Positions 52,832 through 61,407 are shown, counted from the stretch's first letter. The stretch: DNA of 64,000 bases from Rhodococcus sp. SBT000017 (GCF_003688915.1 NZ_REFU01000004.1:62001-126000), one strand, 5' to 3'. Notes: generated by a model from the sequence alone, not told the origin. Made by a program: numbers and translations.

Positions 52832-53584
52832 CTAGCCGAATCGCCCCGACTGTTCGGTCAGTATCTGGGTCACGAGTTCGTCGAGGCGTCTCCATGCGGG
52901 ACTTTCTAGGCCTTGGTGTCCGGTGAGGATGTCGACGGTTTCGGAGGGCAGTGTGTCGAAATCTGGAAGGTCCGAGACGACAGTCATGCGTTGTGCGAGC
53001 TGGGCTGCGGCGAAGGCGATTCCGGCAAGCCGGGGGTCATCGGGGTCCCACTCGGCAGCGCGGTCGTAGCCGCGGAGCACGGCTACGTATTCGTCATCGT
53101 CGAGCTGCTCGGTGCGCGCGGCGAGGATGGCCCGTGTGATGTCAGGTGCGATGGCGTAGCTCAGGATCCAGCCGTCACGGATCGCGCGCTCGTGGCGTTC
53201 GGACAGGCCGATGACGCGGAGTCGCTCCATATAGTGGACGGCCTCGGTCGGGAGGCACAGGCGATCGGGTTGGTCGAGGTGGCGTAGCCGAATTCGACGC
53301 TGCTCAAGCCGGCGAATATGGTTCCGTAGTTCGGTGTCGATCCGGTGCAACTGTTTGGCGGCGGAGTCTGCGTCAGCGCCCAAGACACCAGGGATGTCCG
53401 CGAGCGGGACGCCAGCCTGGGCGAGAGTAACGATGCGTGTCAGGTCAATAATTGCCTGCGCGTCGTAACGCCGGTATCCGGAGGAGTCCCGTTCGGGTTC
53501 GGGCAGGAGCCCCTTGGCGTGGTAGACGCGCACGGCTTTCGTCGACACACCGACGTACGTGGCGAGTTGGCCGATAGTGAGCAC
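52832..53584 (-). CDS. MerR-family transcriptional regulator
   Basis: 250 residues from GTG 53584. The N-terminal winged helix reads LTIGQLATYVGVSTKAVRVY, then GYRRYDAQAIIDLTRI, followed by the MerR coiled-coil region (HRIDTELRNHIRRLEQRRIR) and a 120-residue C-terminal effector domain (ERAIRDGWILSYAIAPDI; LDELVTQIL) of the TipAS/BmrR-like size. It is divergent from the ABC exporter operon and shares a 19-bp operator palindrome with it. Presumably it activates the exporter on drug binding. Confidence 0.85.
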   Translation of the reverse strand: MLTIGQLATYVGVSTKAVRVYHAKGLLPEPERDSSGYRRYDAQAIIDLTRIVTLAQAGVPLADIPGVLGADADSAAKQLHRIDTELRNHIRRLEQRRIRLRHLDQPDRLCLPTEAVHYMERLRVIGLSERHERAIRDGWILSYAIAPDITRAILAARTEQLDDDEYVAVLRGYDRAAEWDPDDPRLAGIAFAAAQLAQRMTVVSDLPDFDTLPSETVDILTGHQGLESPAWRRLDELVTQILTEQSGRFG

Positions 53585-53592
53585 GGTCCAAT

Positions 53593-53629
53593 GGTGCACT
53601 TGACCTTGCCCCAGGGGCAAGGGTGCACC
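53593..53629 (+). promoter_or_regulatory. MerR operator/promoter for the exporter operon
   Basis: CCTTGCCCC-A-GGGGCAAGG (53604-53622) is a perfect 19-bp palindrome, itself flanked by GGTGCAC (53593-53599) and GTGCACC (53623-53629). TTGACC (53600-53605) is a likely -35 box, so the palindrome fills the spacer, as MerR activators require. It is followed within ten bases by ATG 53638. Confidence 0.7.
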
Positions 53630-53637
53630 GTGGCTTT

Positions 53638-53916
53638 ATGACCGATTACGACTTTGAGGAAGATGCCCTCCGCGCACTTGCGGACGAGGGCAACGAGACC
53701 GCGATGGACCGGCTCGCTGAACTTGCCGATGCTCGCAATGATGTGCACGTTCTGTCCGAGCTTCTCGATGAGGGCAACGAGCACGCCGGGCGGCTGCTGA
53801 CTCGCCGTGCTGTGGAAAACCGGGACCTGCGCGAGCTGCAGCGCCTATCCGATGCCGGCAGTGCGGAAGCCGACACGGAGTTGGAGCGACTCCTCAATGA
53901 CGGTCGTCAGCGGTGA
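53638..53916 (+). CDS. Small helical-repeat protein leading the exporter operon
   Basis: 92 residues from ATG 53638 (an in-frame GTG at 53623 lies in the operator). Short helix pairs repeat: DALRALADEGNETAMDRLAE, LADARNDVHVLSELLDEGNE, HAGRLLTRRAVENRDLREL and QRLSDAGSAEADTELERLL, resembling Sel1/TPR-like repeats. The start is so close to the promoter that the mRNA may be nearly leaderless. The next gene overlaps its stop (GTGA). Such small proteins occur at the head of MerR-linked DrrAB operons. Confidence 0.6.
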   Translation: MTDYDFEEDALRALADEGNETAMDRLAELADARNDVHVLSELLDEGNEHAGRLLTRRAVENRDLRELQRLSDAGSAEADTELERLLNDGRQR

Positions 53917-54926
53917 CCCGGTCCGCGTCCGAGGCCGAACCGACGTCAGCACACCCTACCGATGTGTCACCTGCAATCGAGGTTAGAGGGATACGTAAAA
54001 ATTTCGGTAAAACTGTTGCACTGGAGGATGTCTCGTTGGCAGTCCCACGCGGGACCGTATTCGCCTTGCTCGGCCCGAACGGCTCCGGGAAAACGACCCT
54101 GGTGCACGTGCTGTCCACGCTCCGACTTCCCGACAGTGGACGCGCCACGGTACTCGGCCACGACCTCAGCGCAGCTCCCGGAAAGATCAGAGATCAAATC
54201 GGGGTGACGGGACAGTTCTCCGCCGTGGACAGCATGCTCACCGGCCAGGAGAACTTGCAGCTGATGGCGAGGCTTTACAAAGTTGCCAAACGCGAGAGGA
54301 AAGACAGGGTGCGCGACCTGCTGGAACGGTTCGACCTCGTAGAGGCAGCGGCGCGCACTCCAGCCACGTATTCCGGCGGGATGCGGCGGCGGCTCGACCT
54401 CGCAATGACACTGATCGGCGATCCCGAACTGATCTTCCTGGACGAGCCGACCACCGGCCTGGACCCGCGCAGTCGCCAGACGATGTGGACGTTCGTTCGC
54501 GAGCTCGTGGCCCAAGGACTGACCGTCTTCCTCACCACCCAATATCTTCAGGAGGCCGACGAACTTGCCGACAACGTCGCTCTCCTCGACCACGGACGTA
54601 TCGTCGCTCGAGGTACTCCCGCCCACCTCAAACAGCAAGTCCCCGGCGCGCACCTCACGCTGCAGTTCGCCGACATCGTTGCCATGAACGCCGCAGCACG
54701 GTCACTCCCGAACAACACGCCCGACGCCGACTCGCTCTCTCTACGGCTGCCATTGGCAGCCGGAGGCGACGCAATCAAGCAAGCCTTGGATCTGGTGCCA
54801 GTGGATCTGCCAATCGTGGACATCACCGTGCACAAACCCGATCTCGATGACGTCTTTTTCGCACTGACCAGCCAGAAGATCATGGGCGACGCCGGCGAGA
54901 ACGCCTCACGAAATGAGAACTACTGA
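53913..54926 (+). CDS. DrrA-like ABC transporter ATP-binding protein
   Basis: 337 residues: Walker A LLGPNGSGKTT, Q-loop VTGQFSAVD, signature YSGGMRRRLDLAMTLI, Walker B LIFLDEPTTGLDPRSR, and H-loop replaced by Q in FLTTQYLQEADELAD. That Gln is normal for daunorubicin-resistance DrrA-type proteins. A C-terminal extension (DDVFFALT) is also typical. It starts with GTG overlapping the previous gene and overlaps the permease start by one base. It powers efflux of a hydrophobic drug with the permease. Confidence 0.9.
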   Translation: MTRSASEAEPTSAHPTDVSPAIEVRGIRKNFGKTVALEDVSLAVPRGTVFALLGPNGSGKTTLVHVLSTLRLPDSGRATVLGHDLSAAPGKIRDQIGVTGQFSAVDSMLTGQENLQLMARLYKVAKRERKDRVRDLLERFDLVEAAARTPATYSGGMRRRLDLAMTLIGDPELIFLDEPTTGLDPRSRQTMWTFVRELVAQGLTVFLTTQYLQEADELADNVALLDHGRIVARGTPAHLKQQVPGAHLTLQFADIVAMNAAARSLPNNTPDADSLSLRLPLAAGGDAIKQALDLVPVDLPIVDITVHKPDLDDVFFALTSQKIMGDAGENASRNENY

Positions 54927-55711
54927 TGATGATAGTCGCCGCAGCGCAAGACGCTTTCGCGATGGTTGGACGAGAACTTCGCCATCTCCGCCGGTACCCA
55001 TTGTTCCTGGTCGCCTCAGTTGCTTTGCCGGTGCTGATGTTCGTTCTGTTCGTCTATGTCTTCGGCGAATACGTGGGTGCTGGGCTGTCGGAGACAGGCA
55101 GTACTTCCACCTACGTCGACTTCCTGACCCCGGGCATACTCGTGATGACCGTCGCAGCCGGCGCTCTGCCCTCCGCGGTCAGCGTGTCCACCGACATGTC
55201 CGAAGGCATCATCGATCGATTCCGCACCATGCCCGTCGCCCGCAGCGCAGTCCTCACCGGCCATGTTGTCGGCGGCATCGTGCGCACCCTGCTCTCCGCC
55301 ATCCTGGTGACCGTTGTCGCGCTGCTCATGGGGTTCAGGCCCGTTGGCAACCCACTCGCCTGGCTCGGAGCGGCCGGAATGGTCCTAGCCTTCGCTTTTG
55401 CGCTTACCTGGCTTGCCGTCGCTATCGGTCTAGCCGCCAAGACACCGACTGGAGCCAACAGTGCCGCACAGATCATCTCCACCGTGTTGCCGTTCGTGTC
55501 CAGCGCGTTCGTACCCACCGAGTCCATGGCAACCGGTGTCCGCTGGTTCGCCGAACTCCAGCCCTTCACTCCTGTCGTCGACAGCGTTCGTGCCCTGCTC
55601 ACCGGTACGCCCGTCGGCAACAACGTGATCTTTGCACTTTCCTGGTGCTTCGCCATCGCATTCGCCGGCTACGCATGGGGACTTCGCTCCTTCCGTGCGA
55701 CCACCGCGTGA
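54926..55711 (+). CDS. DrrB-like ABC-2 type permease
   Basis: 261 residues with six membrane segments (FLVASVALPVLMFVLFVYVF; FLTPGILVMTVAAGALPSAV; LLSAILVTVVALLMGF; MVLAFAFALTWLAVAIGLAA; IISTVLPFVSSAFVP; IFALSWCFAIAFAGYAWGL). The conserved EGIIDRFRTMPVARSAVLTG loop contacts the ATPase. ATG 54926 lies on the last base of the ATPase stop. With the MerR gene and small repeat protein this makes a self-contained drug-resistance module. Confidence 0.9.
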   Translation: MMIVAAAQDAFAMVGRELRHLRRYPLFLVASVALPVLMFVLFVYVFGEYVGAGLSETGSTSTYVDFLTPGILVMTVAAGALPSAVSVSTDMSEGIIDRFRTMPVARSAVLTGHVVGGIVRTLLSAILVTVVALLMGFRPVGNPLAWLGAAGMVLAFAFALTWLAVAIGLAAKTPTGANSAAQIISTVLPFVSSAFVPTESMATGVRWFAELQPFTPVVDSVRALLTGTPVGNNVIFALSWCFAIAFAGYAWGLRSFRATTA

Positions 55712-56277
55712 TGCGGGCGGATCAAGCCCGATCCGATGCGGCACGCACTCATCGTAGAACCAGAGCTGTTGTGCAGCTGAGCATTTAAGAAGTCTCCCAG
55801 TACAACAGATTCTTCAGGCGCTCGGCGCTCGACTGTTTGCACACCCGCTGTTTCTCAAAAGTCGAGGCTTAAAAACTGTAGGCATCCTTTTTCTGGGCCG
55901 GTCAGCTCGTCCGTGCTGGGTGCCGAGCATCGACCACGCCAACCCGTGGTCTCGGAGCCGACCGGATGGCGCTGCCCCACACGCGTCACCTTCGGTGCCG
56001 TTAGATCGGATCGGCCTACGGCCGAGCTTGACAAAACCTATTGAGATTCCCTTCTGGCCTTCCGATTTTGACCGGCGGTGACCTCCGCGCAACCGCCGGC
56101 GTCCGCTGCGCTCCCGGCCCCAGGGCTCCGAAAACTTTTCAAAACGCCTCCGGCTGAAAACTTTCCGGCCCGGCAATTGCACTCCGGCCCCCTCATGCCG
56201 GTCCAACTCTCCCCTGCCAGAACGGCAAAAAAATTGGCGGGCCCGCGAGGTCGCCACGTTGAGCAGGGGAGCGCACG
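55712..56277. other. Gene-free stretch with leader repeat copy 1
   Basis: About 565 bases. From 56079 to 56277 the sequence closely matches 59070-59274, including CCGCCGGCGTCCGCTGCGCT and GCTCCGAAAACTTTTC. Before 56079 nothing is recognisable. Confidence 0.5.
56079..56170 (+). repeat. Duplicated leader sequence, copy 1
   Basis: GTGACCTCCGC, CAACCGCCGGCGTCCGCTGC, GGGCTCCGAAAACTTTTCAA and ACGCCTCCGGCTGAAAACTT occur in the same order at 59073-59163. Inside each copy GAAAACTTTTC (or GAAAACTTTCC) is itself repeated. Both copies stand about 110 bases before a gene start. Confidence 0.75.
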
Positions 56278-56886
56278 ATGTCGAAAACCACCGCCCAAAA
56301 AGCCCACAGCAACACCGACACCGACAACTACGGCGCAGTGGTCACCCACACCACCGCCACCATCGTCGGACGCCAGAAAGCCGTGGTCAACGTCCACGCC
56401 GCCGCCACCGACGACGCCCAGATGATCGTCACCATGGGCCGCCTGATGATGACCTTCCGCTCCGCCGCCTCCGTCCACGCGTTCATCGCCGGACTCGCCG
56501 ACGCCCGAACGTTCATCGGCCGCATCGACAACCAGGCACCCCGCCCCGGGGGACCGGGCGACGACTACGCCCGCGCCGCCATGTCCGTCGTCTGGATCGC
56601 GCCACCGGAAACCGCCGTCACCCCACGCGAGCAGTACGTCGCCGCCCGGCGACGCACCATGCACTGGGTCGAGGTCCACATGGGACCGGTCACCTGGCGC
56701 ATCATCGACCGCCTCGGATACGTCACCATGCTCGACGAGCTCCGCAACATCCACCGCATGGCCGTCGCGATCTTCACCGACGGCGACCAGTACACGAGCG
56801 ATCCGACCACCCTCACCGACGCATTCGACGACGCCGAACGCGAACAGCAAGAAGACATGGCCGCACCCTGGCGACGACGCCTCTGA
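56278..56886 (+). CDS. Hypothetical plasmid protein, 202 aa
   Basis: ATG 56278 follows GCAGGGGAGCG. An N-terminal beta-rich half (YGAVVTHTTATIVGRQKAVV; AQMIVTMGRLMMTFRSAASV) is followed by helices (VHAFIAGLADARTFIGRIDN; RMAVAIFTDGDQYTS) and an acidic end (DDAEREQQEDM). No known domain; not membrane-bound. It is the first gene behind leader repeat copy 1 and probably a conserved backbone gene of this plasmid type. Function unknown. Confidence 0.5.
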   Translation: MSKTTAQKAHSNTDTDNYGAVVTHTTATIVGRQKAVVNVHAAATDDAQMIVTMGRLMMTFRSAASVHAFIAGLADARTFIGRIDNQAPRPGGPGDDYARAAMSVVWIAPPETAVTPREQYVAARRRTMHWVEVHMGPVTWRIIDRLGYVTMLDELRNIHRMAVAIFTDGDQYTSDPTTLTDAFDDAEREQQEDMAAPWRRRL

Positions 56887-57083
56887 CCCCCGACCCACCC
56901 TCCCGGCCCCGGAACCCGACACGGTTCCGGGGCCGAGTTGTCTCCATCCACAGCCAGATCGTCTATCCCCAGAAACCGGAAAATGCCTGCGCATCGCGGA
57001 CCTCGCTGGCGCTCGGTACGCGATGCTGGAAGCCGGACCCACTATCGCCGCCCGGCTCACCCACCCGAAGGAACACACCACCG

Positions 57084-57389
57084 ATGATCACCTGGACCGT
57101 CACCACCCGCCCCGACCGCCGACCCGAAACCATCACCGCCGCAGGAGCAGAACCAAGCCTGATCGCAGCGAAAAGAGCCGCTGCCGACGCCGTCCGCTAC
57201 GCCCTCCTCGACGCCCGAGCCCACGCAGACGCCAGCCCCACCAACACCCCGCCGACCTACCTCGTCACCATCGACGAAGCAGCTGCCCTCATCGTCAGCA
57301 TCGGAGCCTGCCGACCCGCCAACTACACCGGAGTCCTCGACAACCTCGAACACTTCGACGGCACCGCAACCCACCTGCTCCACCTATAG
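57084..57389 (+). CDS. Small hypothetical protein, 101 aa
   Basis: ATG 57084 behind GAAGGAACACACC. ITWTVTTRPDRRPETITAAG reads as two strands, AAKRAAADAVRYALLDARAH as a helix, and TYLVTIDEAAALIVSIGACR as strand and helix. The alpha/beta pattern is that of a small soluble domain, with no motif. The N-terminal frame is open further upstream, but this start is favoured by its ribosome-binding site. Confidence 0.5.
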   Translation: MITWTVTTRPDRRPETITAAGAEPSLIAAKRAAADAVRYALLDARAHADASPTNTPPTYLVTIDEAAALIVSIGACRPANYTGVLDNLEHFDGTATHLLHL

Positions 57390-57422
57390 ACAGACCAAGA
57401 GGCAGTAGACTTGAAAGCGTTG

Positions 57423-57441
57423 CGACAGAACAATTCTGTCG
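57423..57441. promoter_or_regulatory. Operator-like inverted repeat
   Basis: CGACAGAA-CAA-TTCTGTCG is perfectly symmetric. It lies 25 bases upstream of the 52-codon gene. TTGAAA at 57411-57416 could be a -35 element. Confidence 0.4.
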
Positions 57442-57465
57442 GTACTCACTGCCACACTCGACGTC

Positions 57466-57624
57466 ATGCGAATCAGAACCCTCGACGGACCACTACTACC
57501 CGCCGAAATCGCCGAACAGGCAGCCCGCGCAATTACCCTCTGCAACGGCCTCGGCCAGCAGTACGTGACCGGCGATGACTTGACCAGGAAAACTACAGTG
57601 GAGCCGCTACTGTCACCCCCGTGA
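57466..57624 (+). CDS. 52-aa protein overlapping the pentapeptide-repeat gene
   Basis: ATG 57466; sequence MRIRTLDGPLLPAEIAEQAA and so on, a short strand then a helix. The stop TGA (57622-57624) overlaps the next start (GTGA), so the two may be coupled. It is too short for domain assignment. It may be a leader peptide or small regulator. Confidence 0.4.
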   Translation: MRIRTLDGPLLPAEIAEQAARAITLCNGLGQQYVTGDDLTRKTTVEPLLSPP

Positions 57625-58829
57625 GCCTTCACGCCCAGGTCCCCACCCCGGCCATTCCAACCGTGCCGGTCGAATCAACCGACTCGGCAGGCATTGGCGT
57701 GTGGTTCCTTGACAACCTCACACAACCCGCCGCGACCGTCCTCGCCAGCCTCGGAATCATCGTCGCTGCCATCATCACCTTCGCTATCGGGCTGCTCAGT
57801 CGCAGACAGCTCGATCGGCACCACAAAGCAACCCACACCCTCGCCGACACCCAAGCCCTCCGCGGCCGCTTCACCACCATCACCGCACAACTCGCTGATC
57901 CCGCGCCCGCGATCCGCACCGCCGCCGTCTCCGCTCTCGAAGCACTCGCCGACGACTGGCTCGACCGCGACAAGCCGCGCGAAACCCAAGCTTGCATCAA
58001 CGTCCTCTGCGACTATCTCCGCACACCCTACGAAACCTCCACCCGAAACCCGCACTTACGCAAAGAGACCCGCCGAACCCATCGAACGAAGTACGACTAC
58101 ACCGACACCACCCACGAATACCCCTACGACGACCTCGATACCCGCCACGCCATCACCCGCACCATCGCCGCACATCTCCAACCCCACCACGACCATTCAT
58201 GGTCATCGTTCGATTACGACCTCACTGGTGCCTACCTCCATAACCTAAACCTCGATTTCGCCGTATTTAGCGGCAAGACCACCTCGTTCGAGGATGCCAC
58301 GTTCAGCGGCGAGCGCACCTCATTCTTTGGGGCGACCTCCACTGGCAAGTACACCTCCTTCAGCGGGGCGGCGTTCAGCAGCAAGCGCACCAACTTCGAG
58401 AACGTGACGTTTAACGGCGAGTACACCTGGTTCTCTAAGGCCACGTTCAGCGGTAAGAGCGCCAATTTTGAATGGACGAGGTTCCGCAGCAGCGAGTACA
58501 CGTCGTTCAGTGGCGCGACATTCCGCAGCGAATACACCACATTTGATAGGGCGACGTTCAGCGGCGATTACACCTCGTTCACTGAATCGACGTTCGACGG
58601 CGAGATCATCTCGTTCGATGAGGCGACGTTTAGCAGTCGGCTTGGCACGACGTTTCGTCACGCAACCTTCAGCGCGACCAAAACCTCGTTCGAGAATCCT
58701 CGAGTATGGATAAAGGTTGAGATGGATTGGGACCGTCTCCCCGGTAGTGTGGCCGGACCACTTCCCACGCAACCAGCGTCTGTACATCCCCACGAGTGGC
58801 CGCCCGTACCGAAGCCCCTGACAGGGTAG
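57621..58829 (+). CDS. Membrane-anchored pentapeptide-repeat protein
   Basis: 402 residues. One membrane helix (LASLGIIVAAIITFAIGLL, residues about 41-60) is followed by a helical region (LRGRFTTITAQLADPAPAIR; AAVSALEALADDWLDRDKP). From about residue 205 there are a dozen F-x-x-A-T-F-S-G-x-x-T-S-F units (FEDATFSGERTSFFGATS; FSKATFSGKSANFEWTRF; FDRATFSGDYTSFTESTF). These form a right-handed quadrilateral beta-helix (Pentapeptide_3 type). The heat-repeat-like middle plus beta-helix resembles predicted signalling or defence membrane proteins. Function unknown. Confidence 0.75.
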   Translation: MSLHAQVPTPAIPTVPVESTDSAGIGVWFLDNLTQPAATVLASLGIIVAAIITFAIGLLSRRQLDRHHKATHTLADTQALRGRFTTITAQLADPAPAIRTAAVSALEALADDWLDRDKPRETQACINVLCDYLRTPYETSTRNPHLRKETRRTHRTKYDYTDTTHEYPYDDLDTRHAITRTIAAHLQPHHDHSWSSFDYDLTGAYLHNLNLDFAVFSGKTTSFEDATFSGERTSFFGATSTGKYTSFSGAAFSSKRTNFENVTFNGEYTWFSKATFSGKSANFEWTRFRSSEYTSFSGATFRSEYTTFDRATFSGDYTSFTESTFDGEIISFDEATFSSRLGTTFRHATFSATKTSFENPRVWIKVEMDWDRLPGSVAGPLPTQPASVHPHEWPPVPKPLTG

Positions 58830-58852
58830 GTGCTGCCGCGACACAGAGCGCC

Positions 58853-59010
58853 GTCACCATCCGTCGCTCCCGCACAATCGCCCGTCGAAGCTCAATGACC
58901 GGGAGGTGGTCACCGCCTGGTGTCGACGGGCCGGCATGCATTCCGCCTGCTGGCGGTGCCGGCCACCCTGCGGGCGTCCACCGAATGGAGCTCCGCTGCG
59001 CTCCGCACTC
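58853..59010 (+). repeat. Dispersed repeat copy B (copy A at 51061-51205)
   Basis: Shared blocks in order: CCGTCGCTCCCGCACA, TCGCCC, GAGGTGG, CCGGC, TTCCGCCT, GGCGGTGC, GGCCACC, GTCCACC and CTCCGCTGCGCTCCG. Overall similarity is visible but imperfect. No coding capacity was recognised in either copy. Confidence 0.55.
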
Positions 59011-59072
59011 AAAAGAGCGAAGGACGTTTTCTCACTCGGTTCTGGCTACCGGCGAGCATTCATCACCCGTGA

Positions 59073-59163
59073 CCTCCGCATCAACCGCCGGCGTCCGCTG
59101 CGCTCCCGGCCCAAGGGCTCCGAAAACTTTTCAAAACGCCTCCGGCTGAAAACTTTTCGGCCC
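59073..59163 (+). repeat. Duplicated leader sequence, copy 2
   Basis: Near-identical to 56079-56170, followed by TTGACA at 59167-59172, a plausible -35 box. Confidence 0.75.
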
Positions 59164-59274
59164 GACCCTTGACACTCCGGCCCCGTGCGCTGACTTCTCT
59201 CCTCACGCCAGAAACGGCGAAAAAACGTGGCAGGGCAAAGGGCCAGGCCACCAGTTGAGAAGGGACGTCACGAC

Positions 59275-59565
59275 ATGCACGACATCACCACTCGACCGAG
59301 GACGGTGGGACTGCGCACGGCGATCATGGTCGCGATCGGTCAGGTACCGGCGCAGGTCAAGACCCACGCACTCGGACAGCTGACCGAAGCGTACGAAGCG
59401 GCCTCACGGTACGTCGGGGCCACCGACTACGACCACGACCGGATGGAAGACCTGCACGAGCAGGTGTGCAGTTGGGAAGCCACCGCACGTCGGAGCGGTG
59501 CCACGACCAGCGAGATTCGGGCAGCCAAGACTGCGGGCGGCGTCCGCGCCGCCGCCGAGCAGTAA
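59275..59565 (+). CDS. Hypothetical protein, 96 aa, upstream of parB-like gene
   Basis: ATG 59275 behind GAGAAGGGA. Mainly helical: TVGLRTAIMVAIGQVPAQVK, THALGQLTEAYEAASRYVGA and RMEDLHEQVCSWEATARRSG. No motif. It stands behind leader repeat copy 2 and 90 bases before the ParB-domain gene, so it probably belongs to the same transcription unit. A hairpin (59591-59619) lies between them. Confidence 0.5.
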   Translation: MHDITTRPRTVGLRTAIMVAIGQVPAQVKTHALGQLTEAYEAASRYVGATDYDHDRMEDLHEQVCSWEATARRSGATTSEIRAAKTAGGVRAAAEQ

Positions 59566-59590
59566 CCACCAAGGCCAGGAAAACAAGAAA

Positions 59591-59619
59591 ACACCGGACA
59601 GCTTCTATCTGCCCGGTGT
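59591..59619 (+). terminator. Hairpin between the 96-aa gene and the ParB gene
   Basis: ACACCGG (59591-59597) pairs with CCGGTGT (59613-59619). No T-run; possibly an attenuator or processing site. Confidence 0.4.
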
Positions 59620-59656
59620 CTCCAACCGAAGAATCTACCAGGAGAGAGACACCACC

Positions 59657-61369
59657 ATGACCGCAAGCATCGAAACCACCACCGCCGCAACCGAAGCCCC
59701 CACGACCGGCACCACGCCGGTCGTGGGGGCGGGCGAGGAGTTCGCCCGCCTGCACCCCAACGCCCTCGAAGTCGGCCCCAACGTCCGCGACAAGGTCGAC
59801 ACCGATTCGGACGAGTTCCGCGCCGTCGTCGCCTCCATCACCGACCACGGTGTGCTCTTGCCGATCCTCGCGCGCCGCGATGGCGACCGAGTCGTCGTCA
59901 TCGACGGCCAGGTTCGCACCCTCGCCGCTCGCGAAGCCGCGGTCGACAGTGTGCCGGTGCTGATCCGTCCGACTGCGAGCAAGGCCAAGGACCGCGAAAT
60001 CGAACGCCTCACTCAGCAGGTGAACACCAACGACCGACGCATCGCGCTCACCGCAGGTCAGCGGGCGAAGGCAGTGACCGAGATGCTCGATCTCGGTGTC
60101 TCGGTGACGAAGATCGCCAAAACCTTGCAGTACGACAAGCGTGACACTGTGAAAACAGCAGGCACAGCGGGCCGCTCGGAAACTGCGCTCGGAGCCCTCG
60201 ATTCCGGACAGCTCGACCTCGAGCAGGCCGCAGTCGTGGCCGTCTTCGACGCCGACGGCGACACCGCCGCCGTCGAGAAACTACTGAGAGTTACGCGGTA
60301 CGACTTCCGGTGGATGGCGCAGCGGCTCCTCGCAGACCGTGCCGTCCGCAAGGCCCGTACCGCAGCAGGCATCCCCTACGCCGAGCGAGGGCTGACCGTC
60401 CTCGAGGAAGAACCGGCCTACGGCGACCGGTACCTACGCGCAGACGACCTGGTGACCGCCGACGGTGACCCGGTGACCGAGGCCGTGATCGACGGTGCAG
60501 CTGGGCACTGGGCGGTGTGGCTGTCGAAGGAAGACCAGTTCACCCTCACCGCGACAGGCGAAGTGATCGAGGAGGACAGCATCGACTGGGACACCGAGGA
60601 CGACCCCGAAGCCATACCCGACGAGGGGTTGCACCACCACAAGGACATCACCGCCGCCGAGGTATGGGTGCCGGAGTACTACACCGCCGACCCCGACGAC
60701 GCCGGTGTGAAGCCGGGACCGATCCTCGCGGCCGCGTTGGCCGAACCCGCAGAGAATGTCGATCCCGCCGATGCCGAGGCCGTCGCCCAGGTAGCCGAGC
60801 AGAAGCGGCTCGCCGCCGAAGCGGCAGCGAAGGAAACCGAACGGGCAGCGCGCCGCCGCACCAAGGCGCTCAACGTCGCATCGCTCGCCTCGACCGTGGT
60901 CCGCAAGGAATTCGTGTCGAAGTTCCTCACCCGCAAGACCCTGCCGAAGGGTGCTTCGAAGTGGATCACCGACACCCTCGTCGACGAGCCAGGACTGCTC
61001 ACCCAGAACAAAGCCTCGCAGTACCTCGCTGAGCTGCTCGAAGTCGCGGTGGCCGAGCCGACGACCACCGTCTACGGCGACTGGAAGGAGCGGGCCGCAC
61101 GTGACGCGCTGGCACCGGTGATCGACAAGGCCAACGACACCCGTGCTCAGGTGATTCTGCTGGCGCAGATCCTCGCCGCCTACGAAGCACGGATGAGCGG
61201 GACCGGCAAGGACTGGTGGAAGCGAGTCGGAGGCTCCAACCAGGACAACTATCTAGGACTGTTGGCCGAGAACGGCTACGAGCTGACGCCGGTCGAGCAG
61301 GTCGCAGCCGGGACGATGACCCCCGAGCAGGCGTACGACGCACTCAACGAGGAAACCGTCACCGACTAG
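59657..61369 (+). CDS. ParB/Spo0J-domain plasmid protein
   Basis: 570 residues from ATG 59657 (AGGAGAGAG upstream). The N-terminal ParB/sulfiredoxin-like domain reads LEVGPNVRDKVDTDSDEFRA, then VVASITDHGVLLPILARRDG and VVVIDGQVRTLAAREAA. In place of the canonical GERR box it has the variant 'DGQVR'. A helix-turn-helix region (LGVSVTKIAKTLQYDKRDTV) follows. The C-terminal half has a long alanine/glutamate-rich coiled coil (AVAQVAEQKRLAAEAAAKET) and an unassigned helical domain. The size and the separate parAB at 7.5-8.7 kb suggest a role other than simple partition, such as transcription control or a ParB-like CTPase function. Confidence 0.75.
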   Translation: MTASIETTTAATEAPTTGTTPVVGAGEEFARLHPNALEVGPNVRDKVDTDSDEFRAVVASITDHGVLLPILARRDGDRVVVIDGQVRTLAAREAAVDSVPVLIRPTASKAKDREIERLTQQVNTNDRRIALTAGQRAKAVTEMLDLGVSVTKIAKTLQYDKRDTVKTAGTAGRSETALGALDSGQLDLEQAAVVAVFDADGDTAAVEKLLRVTRYDFRWMAQRLLADRAVRKARTAAGIPYAERGLTVLEEEPAYGDRYLRADDLVTADGDPVTEAVIDGAAGHWAVWLSKEDQFTLTATGEVIEEDSIDWDTEDDPEAIPDEGLHHHKDITAAEVWVPEYYTADPDDAGVKPGPILAAALAEPAENVDPADAEAVAQVAEQKRLAAEAAAKETERAARRRTKALNVASLASTVVRKEFVSKFLTRKTLPKGASKWITDTLVDEPGLLTQNKASQYLAELLEVAVAEPTTTVYGDWKERAARDALAPVIDKANDTRAQVILLAQILAAYEARMSGTGKDWWKRVGGSNQDNYLGLLAENGYELTPVEQVAAGTMTPEQAYDALNEETVTD

Positions 61370-61382
61370 GACCGACATCGAT

Positions 61383-61407
61383 GGCGGGTACCTGTACGGT
61401 GCCCGCC
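61383..61407 (+). terminator. Hairpin after the ParB-domain gene
   Basis: GGCGGGTACC (61383-61392) pairs with GGTGCCCGCC (61398-61407) with one G-T pair; 14 bases past the stop. Confidence 0.55.
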
